Shown: positions 7,630-16,680, numbered from the stretch's first letter. The stretch: 64,000 nt of DNA from Pristimantibacillus sp052113225 (GCF_052113225.1 NZ_JBFRCT010000005.1:124001-188000), one strand, 5' to 3'. Program-made: numbers and translations. Notes: generated by a model not told the origin, from the letters alone.

Positions 7630-8739
7630 ATGAATCACAAGTGGATTCGCCAGCTATTTGCTTCAAGTATGCTCGCAATATTGACGCTCATCGCCATGCT
7701 TGGCCACGGTACTTCCGCATCGGCCCACAGCGGCAATAGTGTTGCCTATTCCGACATTCAGATGGAGGATGGATCGATCGCGTATGATTTACGAATTGAT
7801 ATGTATGATCTGCGCTTGGCAACAGCGCCGAATGATCCGGATGTAGGTGACTTTTCCCAAGAGATCTTGCAGAAGTTTGTCACGGAGCATAAGTCGGATG
7901 TAGAGTCCTATCTGCTTGATAAGATCCGCCTTTATGCAGACAGCCTGCCGCTTGATGGAGCGCTTCTGGCGCTTGAAGTTACGGAAGCGCGTGATCAGCC
8001 TTATGCGGAAGCGAAGCTTAGGTTTGATGTATCCTCCAAGCCGGAACATTTTGTCCTGGATTATCAGCCGATCTACGATGATGTAGACCAGTGGCATATC
8101 AACTATGTCACGATGGCTCTTAAGCAGGATGGCAGTGATAAGCAAAGCTATGCTTTGAACTTTGACAACCGGGAAGTGGAGCTGGGCAAGATTAGTCTGT
8201 TCCGTGCCGTGAAGCAGTTTTTTGTTCTTGGAATTGAGCATCTGATTACGGGTTATGACCACATTCTGTTCGTGCTTAGTCTTTTGATTGGCGCACGTTC
8301 CATCAAGCAGATCCTTACTGTAGTCACAGCTTTCACAGCTGCACATACGGTAACGCTCCTGCTCGCTGGCTTTGGGGTCATTAATCTGCCAGGAAAGCTC
8401 GTAGAATCGGTTATTGCGTTAAGTATTATCTATGTGGCACTGAATAGCATTTTGAACAAAAATGCGAGCAAGCATAATATGTTCCTTGCTTTTGGCTTTG
8501 GTCTTATTCATGGATGCGGTTTTGCAGCTACTTTGTCGGAGATGAGACTGGACGGCGGCCAACTGGCAGCGTCGCTTCTGACCTTTAACGTGGGTATTGA
8601 ATTCGGGCAGTTGATAATCGTACTGCTTATGTATCCGGTTATTCATTACGCCCGTCGCATAAGGTGGACAATGCCGGCGATGTCAGCTGCGATCTCGGTG
8701 TTTGGCCTGATCTGGCTGATCCAAAGAGCGTTCCTTTAA
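7630..8739 (+). CDS. HupE/UreJ family membrane protein
   Basis: A 369-residue protein with a signal peptide (residues 1-32, ending ASA), an exported domain of about 160 residues and a C-terminal block of six or so helices. The family signature is GIEHLITGYDHILFVLSLLIGA (metal-like His/Asp pair), with further His in FTAAHTVTLLLAG and FGLIHGCGFA. HupE/UreJ proteins are linked to nickel or cobalt uptake, but this two-domain Gram-positive type has no proven substrate. GGAGGTTG precedes the ATG. The gene stands alone, divergent from yibE/F. Confidence 0.85.
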   Translation: MNHKWIRQLFASSMLAILTLIAMLGHGTSASAHSGNSVAYSDIQMEDGSIAYDLRIDMYDLRLATAPNDPDVGDFSQEILQKFVTEHKSDVESYLLDKIRLYADSLPLDGALLALEVTEARDQPYAEAKLRFDVSSKPEHFVLDYQPIYDDVDQWHINYVTMALKQDGSDKQSYALNFDNREVELGKISLFRAVKQFFVLGIEHLITGYDHILFVLSLLIGARSIKQILTVVTAFTAAHTVTLLLAGFGVINLPGKLVESVIALSIIYVALNSILNKNASKHNMFLAFGFGLIHGCGFAATLSEMRLDGGQLAASLLTFNVGIEFGQLIIVLLMYPVIHYARRIRWTMPAMSAAISVFGLIWLIQRAFL

Positions 8740-8780
8740 TGCCGTAAATGAATAGAGATTATATAGTTTTCATTAATTTC

Positions 8781-8819
8781 TTACATCTTTTTACAAATAC
8801 TTCACTACCAAGATAATAT
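8781..8819 (+). promoter_or_regulatory. Candidate PhoP boxes and -10 of the phosphatase gene
   Basis: Three direct hexamers, TTACAT (8781), TTACAA (8791) and TTCACT (8801), repeat at exactly ten-base intervals and sit immediately upstream of a -10-like TAATAT (8814-8819) with no clear -35. This matches the organisation of PhoP-activated promoters in Bacillus (tandem TTnACA-type hexamers on one face of the helix). The downstream gene encodes a secreted phosphatase, so phosphate-starvation control is a reasonable inference. Confidence 0.6.
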
Positions 8820-8909
8820 TGCCATTACATAATACCCTTAAGGTTTGGTAGATGCCTCATTAGACAAGCTCTAGGGCTGAGGGCAATCAAAAAGTGGGAG
8901 GGTATTACA

Positions 8910-11102
8910 TTGTTTAACGTTTTGAAGCAACACAAAGGCGTGCGCAAAGGAATGTATTCCGTACTTGTGGCAACCGTCCTGGCAACGTCGCTTGCTGCGT
9001 CGCTGGTTCATGCAGCGGATGAGCCGGACACAGGGATGACGACACAAGCAGTAGATCCTTATTCGGTGAGCAACATTTTGCTTAATCCGGGGGCTGATGA
9101 GTCGCAGGTGAACCTGACTTGGTACTCGGCAGCATCGCTGCCAGTGGGTACGGTTGTTCAGATCGCGAAGCAGACAGATGTTGTAGACGGTGTATTCCCG
9201 GCAGCAACGGCAGCTTCGTTCAACGGAGCGGCGAAGGCTGCGGTAGCAGGCTTTTATTCCAACAAAGTAACGGTAACAGGGCTGAGTGAGTCGACGGATT
9301 ATGTATACCGCGTAGGTGACGGCTTGGACGAGCACTGGAGCCAGGCATATAACTTCAGCACAAAGGACTCCCATGATTTCAGCGTGATGTTCGTAGGTGA
9401 CCCGCAGATTGGTGCAGGTGGTAATGCGACGACGGATGGAGCAGGCTGGGCGAATACCCTGAACAAAGCCAGTCAAATGTTCCCGGATATGAGCTACATT
9501 ATGTCTGCTGGTGACCAAGTGAACACGGCATCCAGCGAAGCAGAGTATACCAAATTCTTGGAACCAACGCAGCTGCGTACTCTGCCGGTTGCAACAGTTG
9601 TCGGCAACCATGATGGTGCAGTAAACTACCAGTATCACTACAACCAGCCGAATGAATCGACGGCATACGGTACAACGGTTGCCGGCGGTGACTATTACTA
9701 TACGTATGGCGAGACTTTGTTCATGGTCCTTAACTCCAACTCCTCGAACAGCGCATCGCATGAACAGTTTATGAAAGATGCCATTGATGCGAACCCGAAT
9801 GCAAGATGGAAAATCGTAACGTTCCACCACTCCATCTACAGCGCAGCATCCCATGCGACGGATACAGAAATTTTGAACCTGCGTAAAGTGTTGTTCCCCG
9901 TATTCGATAAGCTGGACATCGACCTTGTATTCATGGGCCATGACCATTCCTACGTGAAAACGTACCAAATGGAAGGTGACCAAGCGCTTAAGGGACAATC
10001 GATGGATAATGGCGTATTCGCTAACCCGAAAGGCATTATGTACCTGACAGCGAACTCCGCTTCCGGCAGTAAATATTATGATCTGAAAACAACGCTTAAT
10101 GATTACTACTCCGATGTGAAAAGCCAGCTGAAAGTTCCTACCTTCTCGATGATCAACATCGACCACAACACGATTTCAGTAGACACATACCGCACTGATA
10201 CGATGGCAAAAGTCGATACGTACACAATGGTGCATACGGACATGACAGGTCTTGATGTAACAGCTCCAACGAAAAAGAACTACGCATTAGGCGAGCTGCT
10301 TGACACAACTGGACTTGCTGTAAGCAAGATCAACCTTGACGGTTCGAAAACACCACTGTCGCTGAATGATGTAACGATCACAGGTTTTGATTCGGTAACA
10401 GAAGGCACAAAGCATGTTACTGTAACGTACACGGTTGTAGGGGTTCCTTACACTGCACAATTCGACGTAAAAGTCGGTAAGATGGTGAAGATTTACGCGA
10501 AGACGGATACGGTTATTCGCGAAGAAAGCCCACAGGTGGATTTCTATCTGGCGGCTGGCAAATTAAATAATGTGAATACAGTTGACGTGACGTTCAAATA
10601 CGATGCGACTAAGTTCACTTTCGATGCGAAAACCGGTGCGCAGCTTCTGGATGAAACCAATGGTTTCCTGCAGGCGAATGAAGCCGTGCCTGGTACTGTA
10701 AGGATTATCGCAGGCTTCCAAGAGCAGCCGCTTACACTTTCCGATTTCACGGATCTGATCAAGCTGACCTTCAAGCCGATTAATCCAAATGTCGATAACA
10801 TTCAAGCGGACGTTCAGCTCGATAATGTGGTGGTGAACAGCAGCTCGGAGAACTATGATTTCTCGGCTATTTTCAGCAACGAGCCATCCTCCATACTGAT
10901 CCGTTCCTACAAAGACATTACTGACCTGTACAAAGATGGAACGTTGACTTCCGCAGACTTGTCAGTTGCGGTTGACCATTACCGTGCAGCCTCGACGGAC
11001 ACGGACTGGTCGCAAGCAAAGCTTGCAGACGTAAACTTTGACGGCAAGGTTGATTTAACGGACTTTACGATTATCATTCTTCATATTTTCCAAGGCAAAT
11101 AA
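8910..11102 (+). CDS. Secreted purple-acid-phosphatase-like protein with Ig-like, cohesin and dockerin modules
   Basis: A 730-residue modular exoprotein. Modules in order: signal peptide (1-35, ending VHA); purple acid phosphatase N-domain (about 48-152); calcineurin-like phosphoesterase with GDPQ (163), GDQ (201), GNHD (232), HHS and GHDH metal motifs; bacterial Ig-like domain (about 448-525); cohesin-like domain (about 526-655); C-terminal type I dockerin (about 670-730). The second dockerin loop (DVNFDGKVDLTD) is canonical, the first is degenerate. The start is TTG at 8910 with GGGAGG upstream. Having both a cohesin and a dockerin would allow chain formation or docking on the SLH-cohesin protein encoded next. 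It should hydrolyse phosphate esters outside the cell. Confidence 0.9.
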   Translation: MFNVLKQHKGVRKGMYSVLVATVLATSLAASLVHAADEPDTGMTTQAVDPYSVSNILLNPGADESQVNLTWYSAASLPVGTVVQIAKQTDVVDGVFPAATAASFNGAAKAAVAGFYSNKVTVTGLSESTDYVYRVGDGLDEHWSQAYNFSTKDSHDFSVMFVGDPQIGAGGNATTDGAGWANTLNKASQMFPDMSYIMSAGDQVNTASSEAEYTKFLEPTQLRTLPVATVVGNHDGAVNYQYHYNQPNESTAYGTTVAGGDYYYTYGETLFMVLNSNSSNSASHEQFMKDAIDANPNARWKIVTFHHSIYSAASHATDTEILNLRKVLFPVFDKLDIDLVFMGHDHSYVKTYQMEGDQALKGQSMDNGVFANPKGIMYLTANSASGSKYYDLKTTLNDYYSDVKSQLKVPTFSMINIDHNTISVDTYRTDTMAKVDTYTMVHTDMTGLDVTAPTKKNYALGELLDTTGLAVSKINLDGSKTPLSLNDVTITGFDSVTEGTKHVTVTYTVVGVPYTAQFDVKVGKMVKIYAKTDTVIREESPQVDFYLAAGKLNNVNTVDVTFKYDATKFTFDAKTGAQLLDETNGFLQANEAVPGTVRIIAGFQEQPLTLSDFTDLIKLTFKPINPNVDNIQADVQLDNVVVNSSSENYDFSAIFSNEPSSILIRSYKDITDLYKDGTLTSADLSVAVDHYRAASTDTDWSQAKLADVNFDGKVDLTDFTIIILHIFQGK

Positions 11103-11172
11103 GAATCTTGATCCACAGCAGGGAAGGGCGTTAACCCGCCTTTTCCTGTATTTTATAAACCATGAGGAGTTC

Positions 11173-12858
11173 ATGATGATGAAAATGAAATTGTTAGCAG
11201 GTCTTCTAATCATCTGCTGTCTGATTCTCCCGATTAGCGCCTTTGCGGCTGAATCTTCTACCGCTCAATTCTCGAAGCAAGCCATTGAAGTCGGCAAGAA
11301 TGCCTCCTCCTTCTCGGTCGATCTTGTGTTAAGCTCGCAATCTCCCTTCAGCAGTGCTGAATTTGGCATCAAGACGGACAGCCATGTGAAGCTGAAATTG
11401 GTTACCTATTCGCAGGCAATCGGCAACGCATCCAAAGTATCCATTAAGGAAAAAGACGGTATCAGTTATTTTGGTTTCTTTGATACAACGAATCATTTTA
11501 CAGGCAGCTTTACGGCATGTACGCTAACTTTTGAATATACGGACAACACGGCTTCTACTGTTACACTGGCTGAGACAAGTCTCACCAGGCTGAATGGCAC
11601 AGGAGGGGCGACAAGTGAAGCCCTCACTCCAAACCAAACCTTGCAAATTACGCGTTCGGCAAGCGATTCGACACCTGGCAGCGGTACGCCTGGGCCGGGC
11701 AATACAGATAATTCGGGAGACCAATCAACTGATCTGTACTCCCAAGTCATTGACAATGTAGCAGCCCTTGAAGCTTTGGAGAAGGCAACTACGAATAGCC
11801 AGAATGTGAAGACGATTAAGTTCGAGGTTACAAGCTCGGAGATTGGTGATGCGAAGGAAATTGCGTATCAGCTGCCTTACTCGCTGCTGAATGCAGACGA
11901 GAAACGTGAAGTTCAGATCAGCACACCGTTTGGAACGGTGACGATTCCGGATCATGTCATTCCTGCCGGCCAGCTTGGCGCGGCTCAAAGCTTGACCCTT
12001 CATGTGAAACAAGTTGATCCGACCTCCTTATCGGCTGCTGTTCAGCAGCAGGTAGGCATTCGTCCAGTGCTGGAGCTGCATTTTGAGCTGGATGGCAAGG
12101 CAATCGAGTGGAGCAATGAGCAAGCTCCTGTACAGGTAAGTGTTCCATTTACCTTGTCTCCTACAGAGAAGATCGCGGCGGATCTGATTGTTGCTGCCTA
12201 TATTGATGGAAACGGACAGCTGCATATTGTGCCAACGGGACGTTTCCACATGGAGGATGGCGTGATGAGCTTCTCCACAACACATTTCAGTTTGTATACG
12301 ATTGTGAACCAGAGCAAGACTTTTACGGATACGACATCTTCGTGGGCACGTCAGGATATTGAAGCACTGGCGATTCGCGGAATCATTAACGGCACTACAG
12401 CAAATACGTTCTCCCCGAATGCCAATATTACGAGAGCGGACTTTACGAAGCTTCTTGTTGGTGTACTTGGCAAGCAAGCAGAGTCGGCAGGAGCTGGCTT
12501 CAAGGACGTAACGTCCAAAGCTTATTACTATGAGTCGGTGATGACTGCGCAGGCGCTTGGTCTTGCGAGTGGTTCCGGCGACGGCAAGTTTAATCCAAGC
12601 GCATCCATTTCGCGTCAGGATATGATGGTGCTGCTGGATCGTGCTTTCACAGCGGCTGGTCATCCTCTTAAGGAGTCCGCATCCCTGTCAGGCTTCAAGG
12701 ATGCAGGTAAGGTAGCGGGTTACGCAAAGCCGAGCGTCGCGAAGCTGATTGCGTCGGGCATCATTAACGGCAGCAACGGTAACCTGACTCCTCAGAACAA
12801 CCTGACTCGCGCAGAGGCGGCAAAAGTGCTTCATATGTTGTTTAACGAGTTATATTAA
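11173..12858 (+). CDS. SLH-anchored cell-surface protein with cohesin-like domain
   Basis: A 561-residue surface protein: signal peptide (1-25, ending AFA), cohesin-like domain (about 28-165), a Ser/Gly/Pro/Thr-rich linker (about 166-190), a middle beta domain (about 195-378), and three SLH repeats (about 385-440, 447-500 and 508-561). SLH repeats bind pyruvylated secondary cell-wall polymer. Together these features describe a minimal anchoring scaffoldin. It lies 70 bp after the dockerin-bearing phosphatase, in the same direction, and is probably co-expressed. That its cohesin captures the neighbouring dockerin is inference. A weak hairpin in the 70-bp gap may reduce read-through. Confidence 0.88.
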   Translation: MMMKMKLLAGLLIICCLILPISAFAAESSTAQFSKQAIEVGKNASSFSVDLVLSSQSPFSSAEFGIKTDSHVKLKLVTYSQAIGNASKVSIKEKDGISYFGFFDTTNHFTGSFTACTLTFEYTDNTASTVTLAETSLTRLNGTGGATSEALTPNQTLQITRSASDSTPGSGTPGPGNTDNSGDQSTDLYSQVIDNVAALEALEKATTNSQNVKTIKFEVTSSEIGDAKEIAYQLPYSLLNADEKREVQISTPFGTVTIPDHVIPAGQLGAAQSLTLHVKQVDPTSLSAAVQQQVGIRPVLELHFELDGKAIEWSNEQAPVQVSVPFTLSPTEKIAADLIVAAYIDGNGQLHIVPTGRFHMEDGVMSFSTTHFSLYTIVNQSKTFTDTTSSWARQDIEALAIRGIINGTTANTFSPNANITRADFTKLLVGVLGKQAESAGAGFKDVTSKAYYYESVMTAQALGLASGSGDGKFNPSASISRQDMMVLLDRAFTAAGHPLKESASLSGFKDAGKVAGYAKPSVAKLIASGIINGSNGNLTPQNNLTRAEAAKVLHMLFNELY

Positions 12859-12861
12859 ACG

Positions 12862-12897
12862 CAACCCCAACCGAGTGTAGTTTCTCGGTTGGGGTTG
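12862..12897 (+). terminator. Long hairpin after the SLH gene
   Basis: A perfect 14-bp stem (12862-12875 with 12884-12897). No long T-run follows, so intrinsic termination is likely but not certain. Confidence 0.55.
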
Positions 12898-12948
12898 TCG
12901 TTGTCCGATTAGGTTCATAGAAAATCGATCAGACAAGGCTATTTTTGA

Positions 12949-13155
12949 GAAGATAAGGTCCCCAAGGGGCCTTATCTTCCTGTGCGAAGGCAAAAACAAA
13001 GCACTTAAGGTCCTTAAAGGATCTTAAGTGCTTTTTTGAACGTCGGGAAACCGAGCATATTTGGCTATATTCGAGAAGTTAAGGTCCCTAAGGGTCTTTA
13101 ACTTGCTCTATGAAGGGAGAAATGTAGTGTTTAAGGTCTCTTAAGGGTCTTAAAC
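12949..13155. repeat. Intergenic array of four palindromes (AAGGTCC box)
   Basis: Four imperfect palindromes of 27-31 bp share a core AAGGTCC…AAGGG…CTTAA. Core starts are 12955, 13007, 13081 and 13133, spaced 52, 74 and 52 bp. Flanks of boxes 1 and 3 are alike (GGCTAT-TT-GAGAAG before each), as are those of 2 and 4, so the real unit is a two-box composite of about 126 bp present twice. Box 2 is followed by six T and could terminate transcription. The array lies between convergent genes. Confidence 0.85.
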
Positions 13156-13170
13156 GATTTTGAATTTGAG

Positions 13171-14286
13171 CTATCCGCGAACGACAACAGAGCCGTCTGC
13201 CGAATTTGCATTTACCTGAAGCTTAAGAATGTCGCCGAAGAACGTAATCGGCACGTACAAGGAGCCTTTGATCAGGCTTGGTGCGGTGCCTAATTTAATT
13301 GGAGCCATTTTGTTAATAAAGTAGCTGTTCTTGCCGGCTGTAACGGATGTCCATTGTGCATCACGGGACACTTCTGCACTTTGCGACTTATTGCTCCAGG
13401 TTACTTTGTACCCAAGGGCTTCAGCTGTTTTACGTAGTGGGACGAGTTGCGTGTTATTCGGGCCAGCAGTCAGTTCTTTGTTGGACAAGGTAAGGGAAGG
13501 ACCTGTCGTTGTTGTTTCGTCTACCGGAATGTTGATGATCCCTCCGGCATAAGGTGCGATTTCGTATTGTTGGAAGACCAGGTTGACGATTCCTTTACCG
13601 TCTATGAAGTAAGTATGATTGGCATCAATTTTGAAGGTTGTGATTGCATTCCAGAAGAAGTTCTCTGGATTTTTGTTGATGGTATAACGGACCGCGTTGT
13701 TTGCAGCTGCAATACCACCTTCGCCAAGCGCTTGCTCAAGCGTAAGCTTGGAAGCTTCCTTACCATTTAAGATATTGAAGCCTTCCACGCCAGTGCCGCC
13801 ATGAGCACCACCAGTATACTCGTAGGTAGCAACGGTAAACGAAAGAATGCCATTAGCGGATGAGCTGCCATCAGCTTTGAGCTCATAGGATACGTTCAAT
13901 TCATAGGCATGGAATGGATAATCATTTTCTTCCGCAGCCTTCTTGTCCTCGGCAGCCAGAGCTTTCAGCCGGTCGATTTCCTTGGTTGCGTTCTCTTTAA
14001 TAGCGGTATTGAGTTTATCTTGATAGGAGGTATCCAGCATACCGCTTATAACAGGTACGGAAATTTTCACGGTAAGCAGCTCGGACGTTTCCTCAATAAC
14101 ATTTGATGTAACTTTAACGGCTTGTGTATCTGGAAGCGTTGCACTGATTGGGACAGCTGTAATCGGTCCGGATGTAGCAACGATAGGTGCGACTGTTGTT
14201 TCCTGCGCCATAGCAAGTGCAGGAGTAAATGCGAGCAGGCAAGATCCTGCTACAGCAATTGTAAGCATTTTGAATGGTTTTTTCAT
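13171..14286 (-). CDS. Secreted DUF3298-like protein with copper-amine-oxidase-N-like domain
   Basis: A 371-residue exported protein: signal peptide (1-27, ending AMA), a DUF4163/DUF3298-type domain (about 60-255; YEYTGGAHGGTG is typical) as in the extracellular part of RsiV and PdaC, and a C-terminal copper amine oxidase N-like domain (about 270-371; TQLVPLRKTAEALGYKVTW, SLYVPITFFGDIL). The start is the ATG at 14286 with GGAGG ten bases upstream; a longer frame to 14361 lacks a ribosome binding site. A cell-envelope role such as binding wall polymer or lysozyme-like partners is inference. Confidence 0.85.
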   Translation of the reverse strand: MKKPFKMLTIAVAGSCLLAFTPALAMAQETTVAPIVATSGPITAVPISATLPDTQAVKVTSNVIEETSELLTVKISVPVISGMLDTSYQDKLNTAIKENATKEIDRLKALAAEDKKAAEENDYPFHAYELNVSYELKADGSSSANGILSFTVATYEYTGGAHGGTGVEGFNILNGKEASKLTLEQALGEGGIAAANNAVRYTINKNPENFFWNAITTFKIDANHTYFIDGKGIVNLVFQQYEIAPYAGGIINIPVDETTTTGPSLTLSNKELTAGPNNTQLVPLRKTAEALGYKVTWSNKSQSAEVSRDAQWTSVTAGKNSYFINKMAPIKLGTAPSLIKGSLYVPITFFGDILKLQVNANSADGSVVVRG

Positions 14287-14370
14287 GGCGAGTGGCCTCC
14301 TAAGGTATGTTCGAAGAATGAAGACACCAAGTAGACGGAAGAGGAGCTGAAAAAGTTTCAAGGTTAATTA

Positions 14371-14769
14371 TTATTCCGACTTTGTGCTTATACTGCCGCC
14401 AAAAGCAATACGGTAACCGTCAGCATCTTTCATCGTGAACTCGCTCCAATGGTCCGAATAATGGGGCCCATTAACGATTTCTACGGCTTTGGCTCGGCAC
14501 TCTTCCACGAGCAGATCGACGGCATCCGTATACGCAAATACATCAAAGTATAAGCCGCCAGCTGCTGCAGATGAGGGTCTTACATCCTCTTTGTTTAGGG
14601 AAGGGTGCAAAATAAAAGTAACGTTACCTCTTGATACATGGACATGTCCACCAATCTCTTCATAAGAAAATCCCAAATTCCTATAGAACTCAGAAGCCGT
14701 ATGTATATCATTAACCAATAAAACGATAGATGAACCCGATAAATTGGCTGTAACTGCAGCATCACTCAT
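14371..14769 (-). CDS. VOC (glyoxalase/bleomycin-resistance) family protein
   Basis: A 132-residue vicinal-oxygen-chelate fold protein with the paired beta-alpha-beta-beta-beta halves (VLLVNDIHTASEFYRNLGF and FDVFAYTDAVDLLVEECRA; ends with MKDADGYRIAFG). Start ATG at 14769 has AGGAGAT upstream; the much longer open frame beyond it is repeat sequence without coding features. VOC proteins are metal-dependent isomerases, dioxygenases or drug-binding proteins; the substrate here is unknown. Confidence 0.85.
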   Translation of the reverse strand: MSDAAVTANLSGSSIVLLVNDIHTASEFYRNLGFSYEEIGGHVHVSRGNVTFILHPSLNKEDVRPSSAAAGGLYFDVFAYTDAVDLLVEECRAKAVEIVNGPHYSDHWSEFTMKDADGYRIAFGGSISTKSE

Positions 14770-15010
14770 AAACACATCTCCTCTAGAAATTGGTGTATTA
14801 ATACAATAACCACCAAGATCATACAATAGGGCGCTTGTTCCAGCAATAAGGCAGTTCTGGTTGAAGTGGATAGTGGACATGATGGTGGGAGTAAAAATAG
14901 GGAGCTTAATTGTTAATACGATAGGATTTAACTGATGAAGGAAGTAGCAGAGCGGGGAGAAAGAAACTGAGGTAGGAAGGTGGTCAACTGGAGGGCGGAG
15001 CGGTGGTCGA

Positions 15011-15318
15011 TGTTGTATTTTGTGCAGTGTATTTACCTGAAGGTCTGCAGCGTCGGAGCTATGTTGTATTTTATCCAGCGTAATTGATGCGTGGATGCTC
15101 AGATGAAGCTTCCACCAGCATATATCCTGTATAAAATACAGTCTAGTTCGCGCGAACAACGTGATAGAGGGATTTATGTTGTACAAATTCCAGTGTAGAT
15201 GGGCCTCCATTGAAGGTGGCAGGTAGGGTGTGGTATAGGGTATTGGTGATTGCAGATGTTGAAGTGAAGTAGCTTGAGCGGATCGTGCGAAAGCGATATT
15301 TAACTGTATTAAATAAAG
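15011..15318. repeat. Degenerate palindromic array (TGTTGTAT box)
   Basis: Copies start at 15011, 15062, 15125, 15177 and 15301 with consensus TGTTGTAT(A/T)(A/T)(A/T)AT-CAG. Copy three holds a clean palindrome, CTGTAT-aaa-ATACAG. Spacings are 51, 63, 52 and 124 bp. Sequence decay is greater than in the other arrays. The rest of the 759-bp gap between the VOC and acyltransferase genes holds this array and the large inverted repeat at 15379-15499, and no convincing gene. Confidence 0.65.
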
Positions 15319-15378
15319 GCTTTTTGTCTTGGGTTTTTGAAGCGGTGCTTGGCCGCGAGTGAGGGGGGGCGAAGCGGA

Positions 15379-15499
15379 GCAAGAGACATGCTCTTGAGAA
15401 GCGGAGCGCTCGCCTTTGTGCCCTGGATTTCTACCGCCGAAGCGGTAAAATTCAAAGAAATCCAGGGCACAACAGCGATCGAAAGAGTATGTCTCTTGC
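15379..15499. repeat. Large nested inverted repeat (cruciform or structured RNA)
   Basis: Three nested pairs of arms: an outer 17-bp pair at 15379-15395 and 15483-15499 with one mismatch; a perfect 16-bp pair at 15417-15432 and 15456-15471; and an apical ACCGC-CGAA-GCGGT stem-loop (15433-15446). The whole is about 121 bp and lies directly 3' of the acyltransferase stop. No target-site duplication or transposase was seen; a MITE-like element or a structured transcript are both possible. Confidence 0.8.
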
Positions 15500-15528
15500 G
15501 CAGCGAAGCAGCTATCCCCGAGCAAACC

Positions 15529-16680
15529 CTATCGCCCAGCCCGCCGCGGCAACTCCCCAAACAACAAAGCCGCCCCCGGCATGAAACGTGCAGCCCCAGC
15601 CACAATCAGCCAACTGACGCCAAGCGCAAGGCAGAAGCCTGCGGCATACCACAGATGATAATACACGGAGATGCCGCTCTCAGGCGGGAACTTCCGATAG
15701 TAGAACAGCAGTAGTGGATGGATCAGATAGATGCCAAACGAAAATACCGCGATCGAATCAAAGATACGGAGCTCCTTTTTCGGCAGGAATCGATGCAAGC
15801 TTGGTGCAATATGCAGCAGCATGATGGCGCTGGTGATCGAATAGAACATTTTCAGTACATCAAGCATGAGCGGCGAATAGATAGTCCCGTTCATCCGGAT
15901 ATCGTAGAAAATGATGAGCATTGCGATCAGGCTGCCGAGCCATACGCCAAAAGAAGCCAGCCATACGGATACACGCTCAGGTGTGGCCCCTTCCTTCGAC
16001 CATTGAAGCCATCCGCGCAGCTGCGGATAGTAGATGCCCAGTATAGCCCCGAGCATATATTGCATGGCATACGAAGGTGCCCAGCTCATCAGATTGGTCA
16101 GATGCAGATATTGCTCATTCCATGTAAAGAAGGCAAGCTGGATAACGAGCCCCAAGGGGACAGCCCACTTAATCAGCCTAGGGAAACGCCGAAACACAAA
16201 CAGCAGCAACGGGAACAAAACATACAGCTGAGCCATAATAAAGACGTAATACAGATGCGTATAAGCTTTACCGGTTGCCAGCTTGATTAGAAAGCTTCGG
16301 ATGGTCTCGTCTGTAGGCATATTTGGTGTGTAGGCATTGTAATACAAGACAAAATAAATGATCGAGAACAGCACATAAGGGATGATGACGTAGGTGATTC
16401 TTTTTCGATAAAAACGGCTGATGAGCGCACCATTGAGTGGACGCGGATAATAGCTGTAGAACAGAACAAAGCTGCTTAAAAATACGAATGCCGGTGTTGC
16501 AAAAGACATCGATATATTCAAGAAATGATATATGAAATAATAGTCTGATTCCTTCATATTCAAAGTGGCAAAGGAAGTCGAGTGAATCATAATGACGGCG
16601 ATAATTAGAAGCGCGCGGACAAGCTGAATTTCGGGCAAGCGGCTTCTTTTTTCATCCTCTTTTGTAACGGATTTAATCAT
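15529..16680 (-). CDS. Acyltransferase-3 family membrane protein
   Basis: A 383-residue integral membrane protein with about ten helices, of the OafA/YrhL acyltransferase-3 family. The N-terminal LVRALLIIAVIMIHS places the conserved histidine in the first helix; RKRITYVIIPYVLFS is the conserved Arg-rich loop. The family transfers acyl groups to surface glycans or lipids at the cytoplasmic membrane. AGGAG precedes the ATG. It is divergent from the GH3 gene. The acceptor is unknown. Confidence 0.85.
   Translation of the reverse strand: MIKSVTKEDEKRSRLPEIQLVRALLIIAVIMIHSTSFATLNMKESDYYFIYHFLNISMSFATPAFVFLSSFVLFYSYYPRPLNGALISRFYRKRITYVIIPYVLFSIIYFVLYYNAYTPNMPTDETIRSFLIKLATGKAYTHLYYVFIMAQLYVLFPLLLFVFRRFPRLIKWAVPLGLVIQLAFFTWNEQYLHLTNLMSWAPSYAMQYMLGAILGIYYPQLRGWLQWSKEGATPERVSVWLASFGVWLGSLIAMLIIFYDIRMNGTIYSPLMLDVLKMFYSITSAIMLLHIAPSLHRFLPKKELRIFDSIAVFSFGIYLIHPLLLFYYRKFPPESGISVYYHLWYAAGFCLALGVSWLIVAGAARFMPGAALLFGELPRRAGR

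Noticed and set aside
8871..10166. A 431-codon open frame on the minus strand
   Set aside because: It is antisense to the phosphatase gene, has no ribosome binding site or protein motif, and its composition reflects the opposite-strand codons.
12028..12663. A 211-codon minus-strand open frame
   Set aside because: Antisense to the SLH-domain coding region.
14770..15525. An upstream extension of the VOC reading frame to 15525
   Set aside because: It runs through palindromic repeats, has low-complexity content and no domain; the VOC start at 14769 has a good ribosome binding site.
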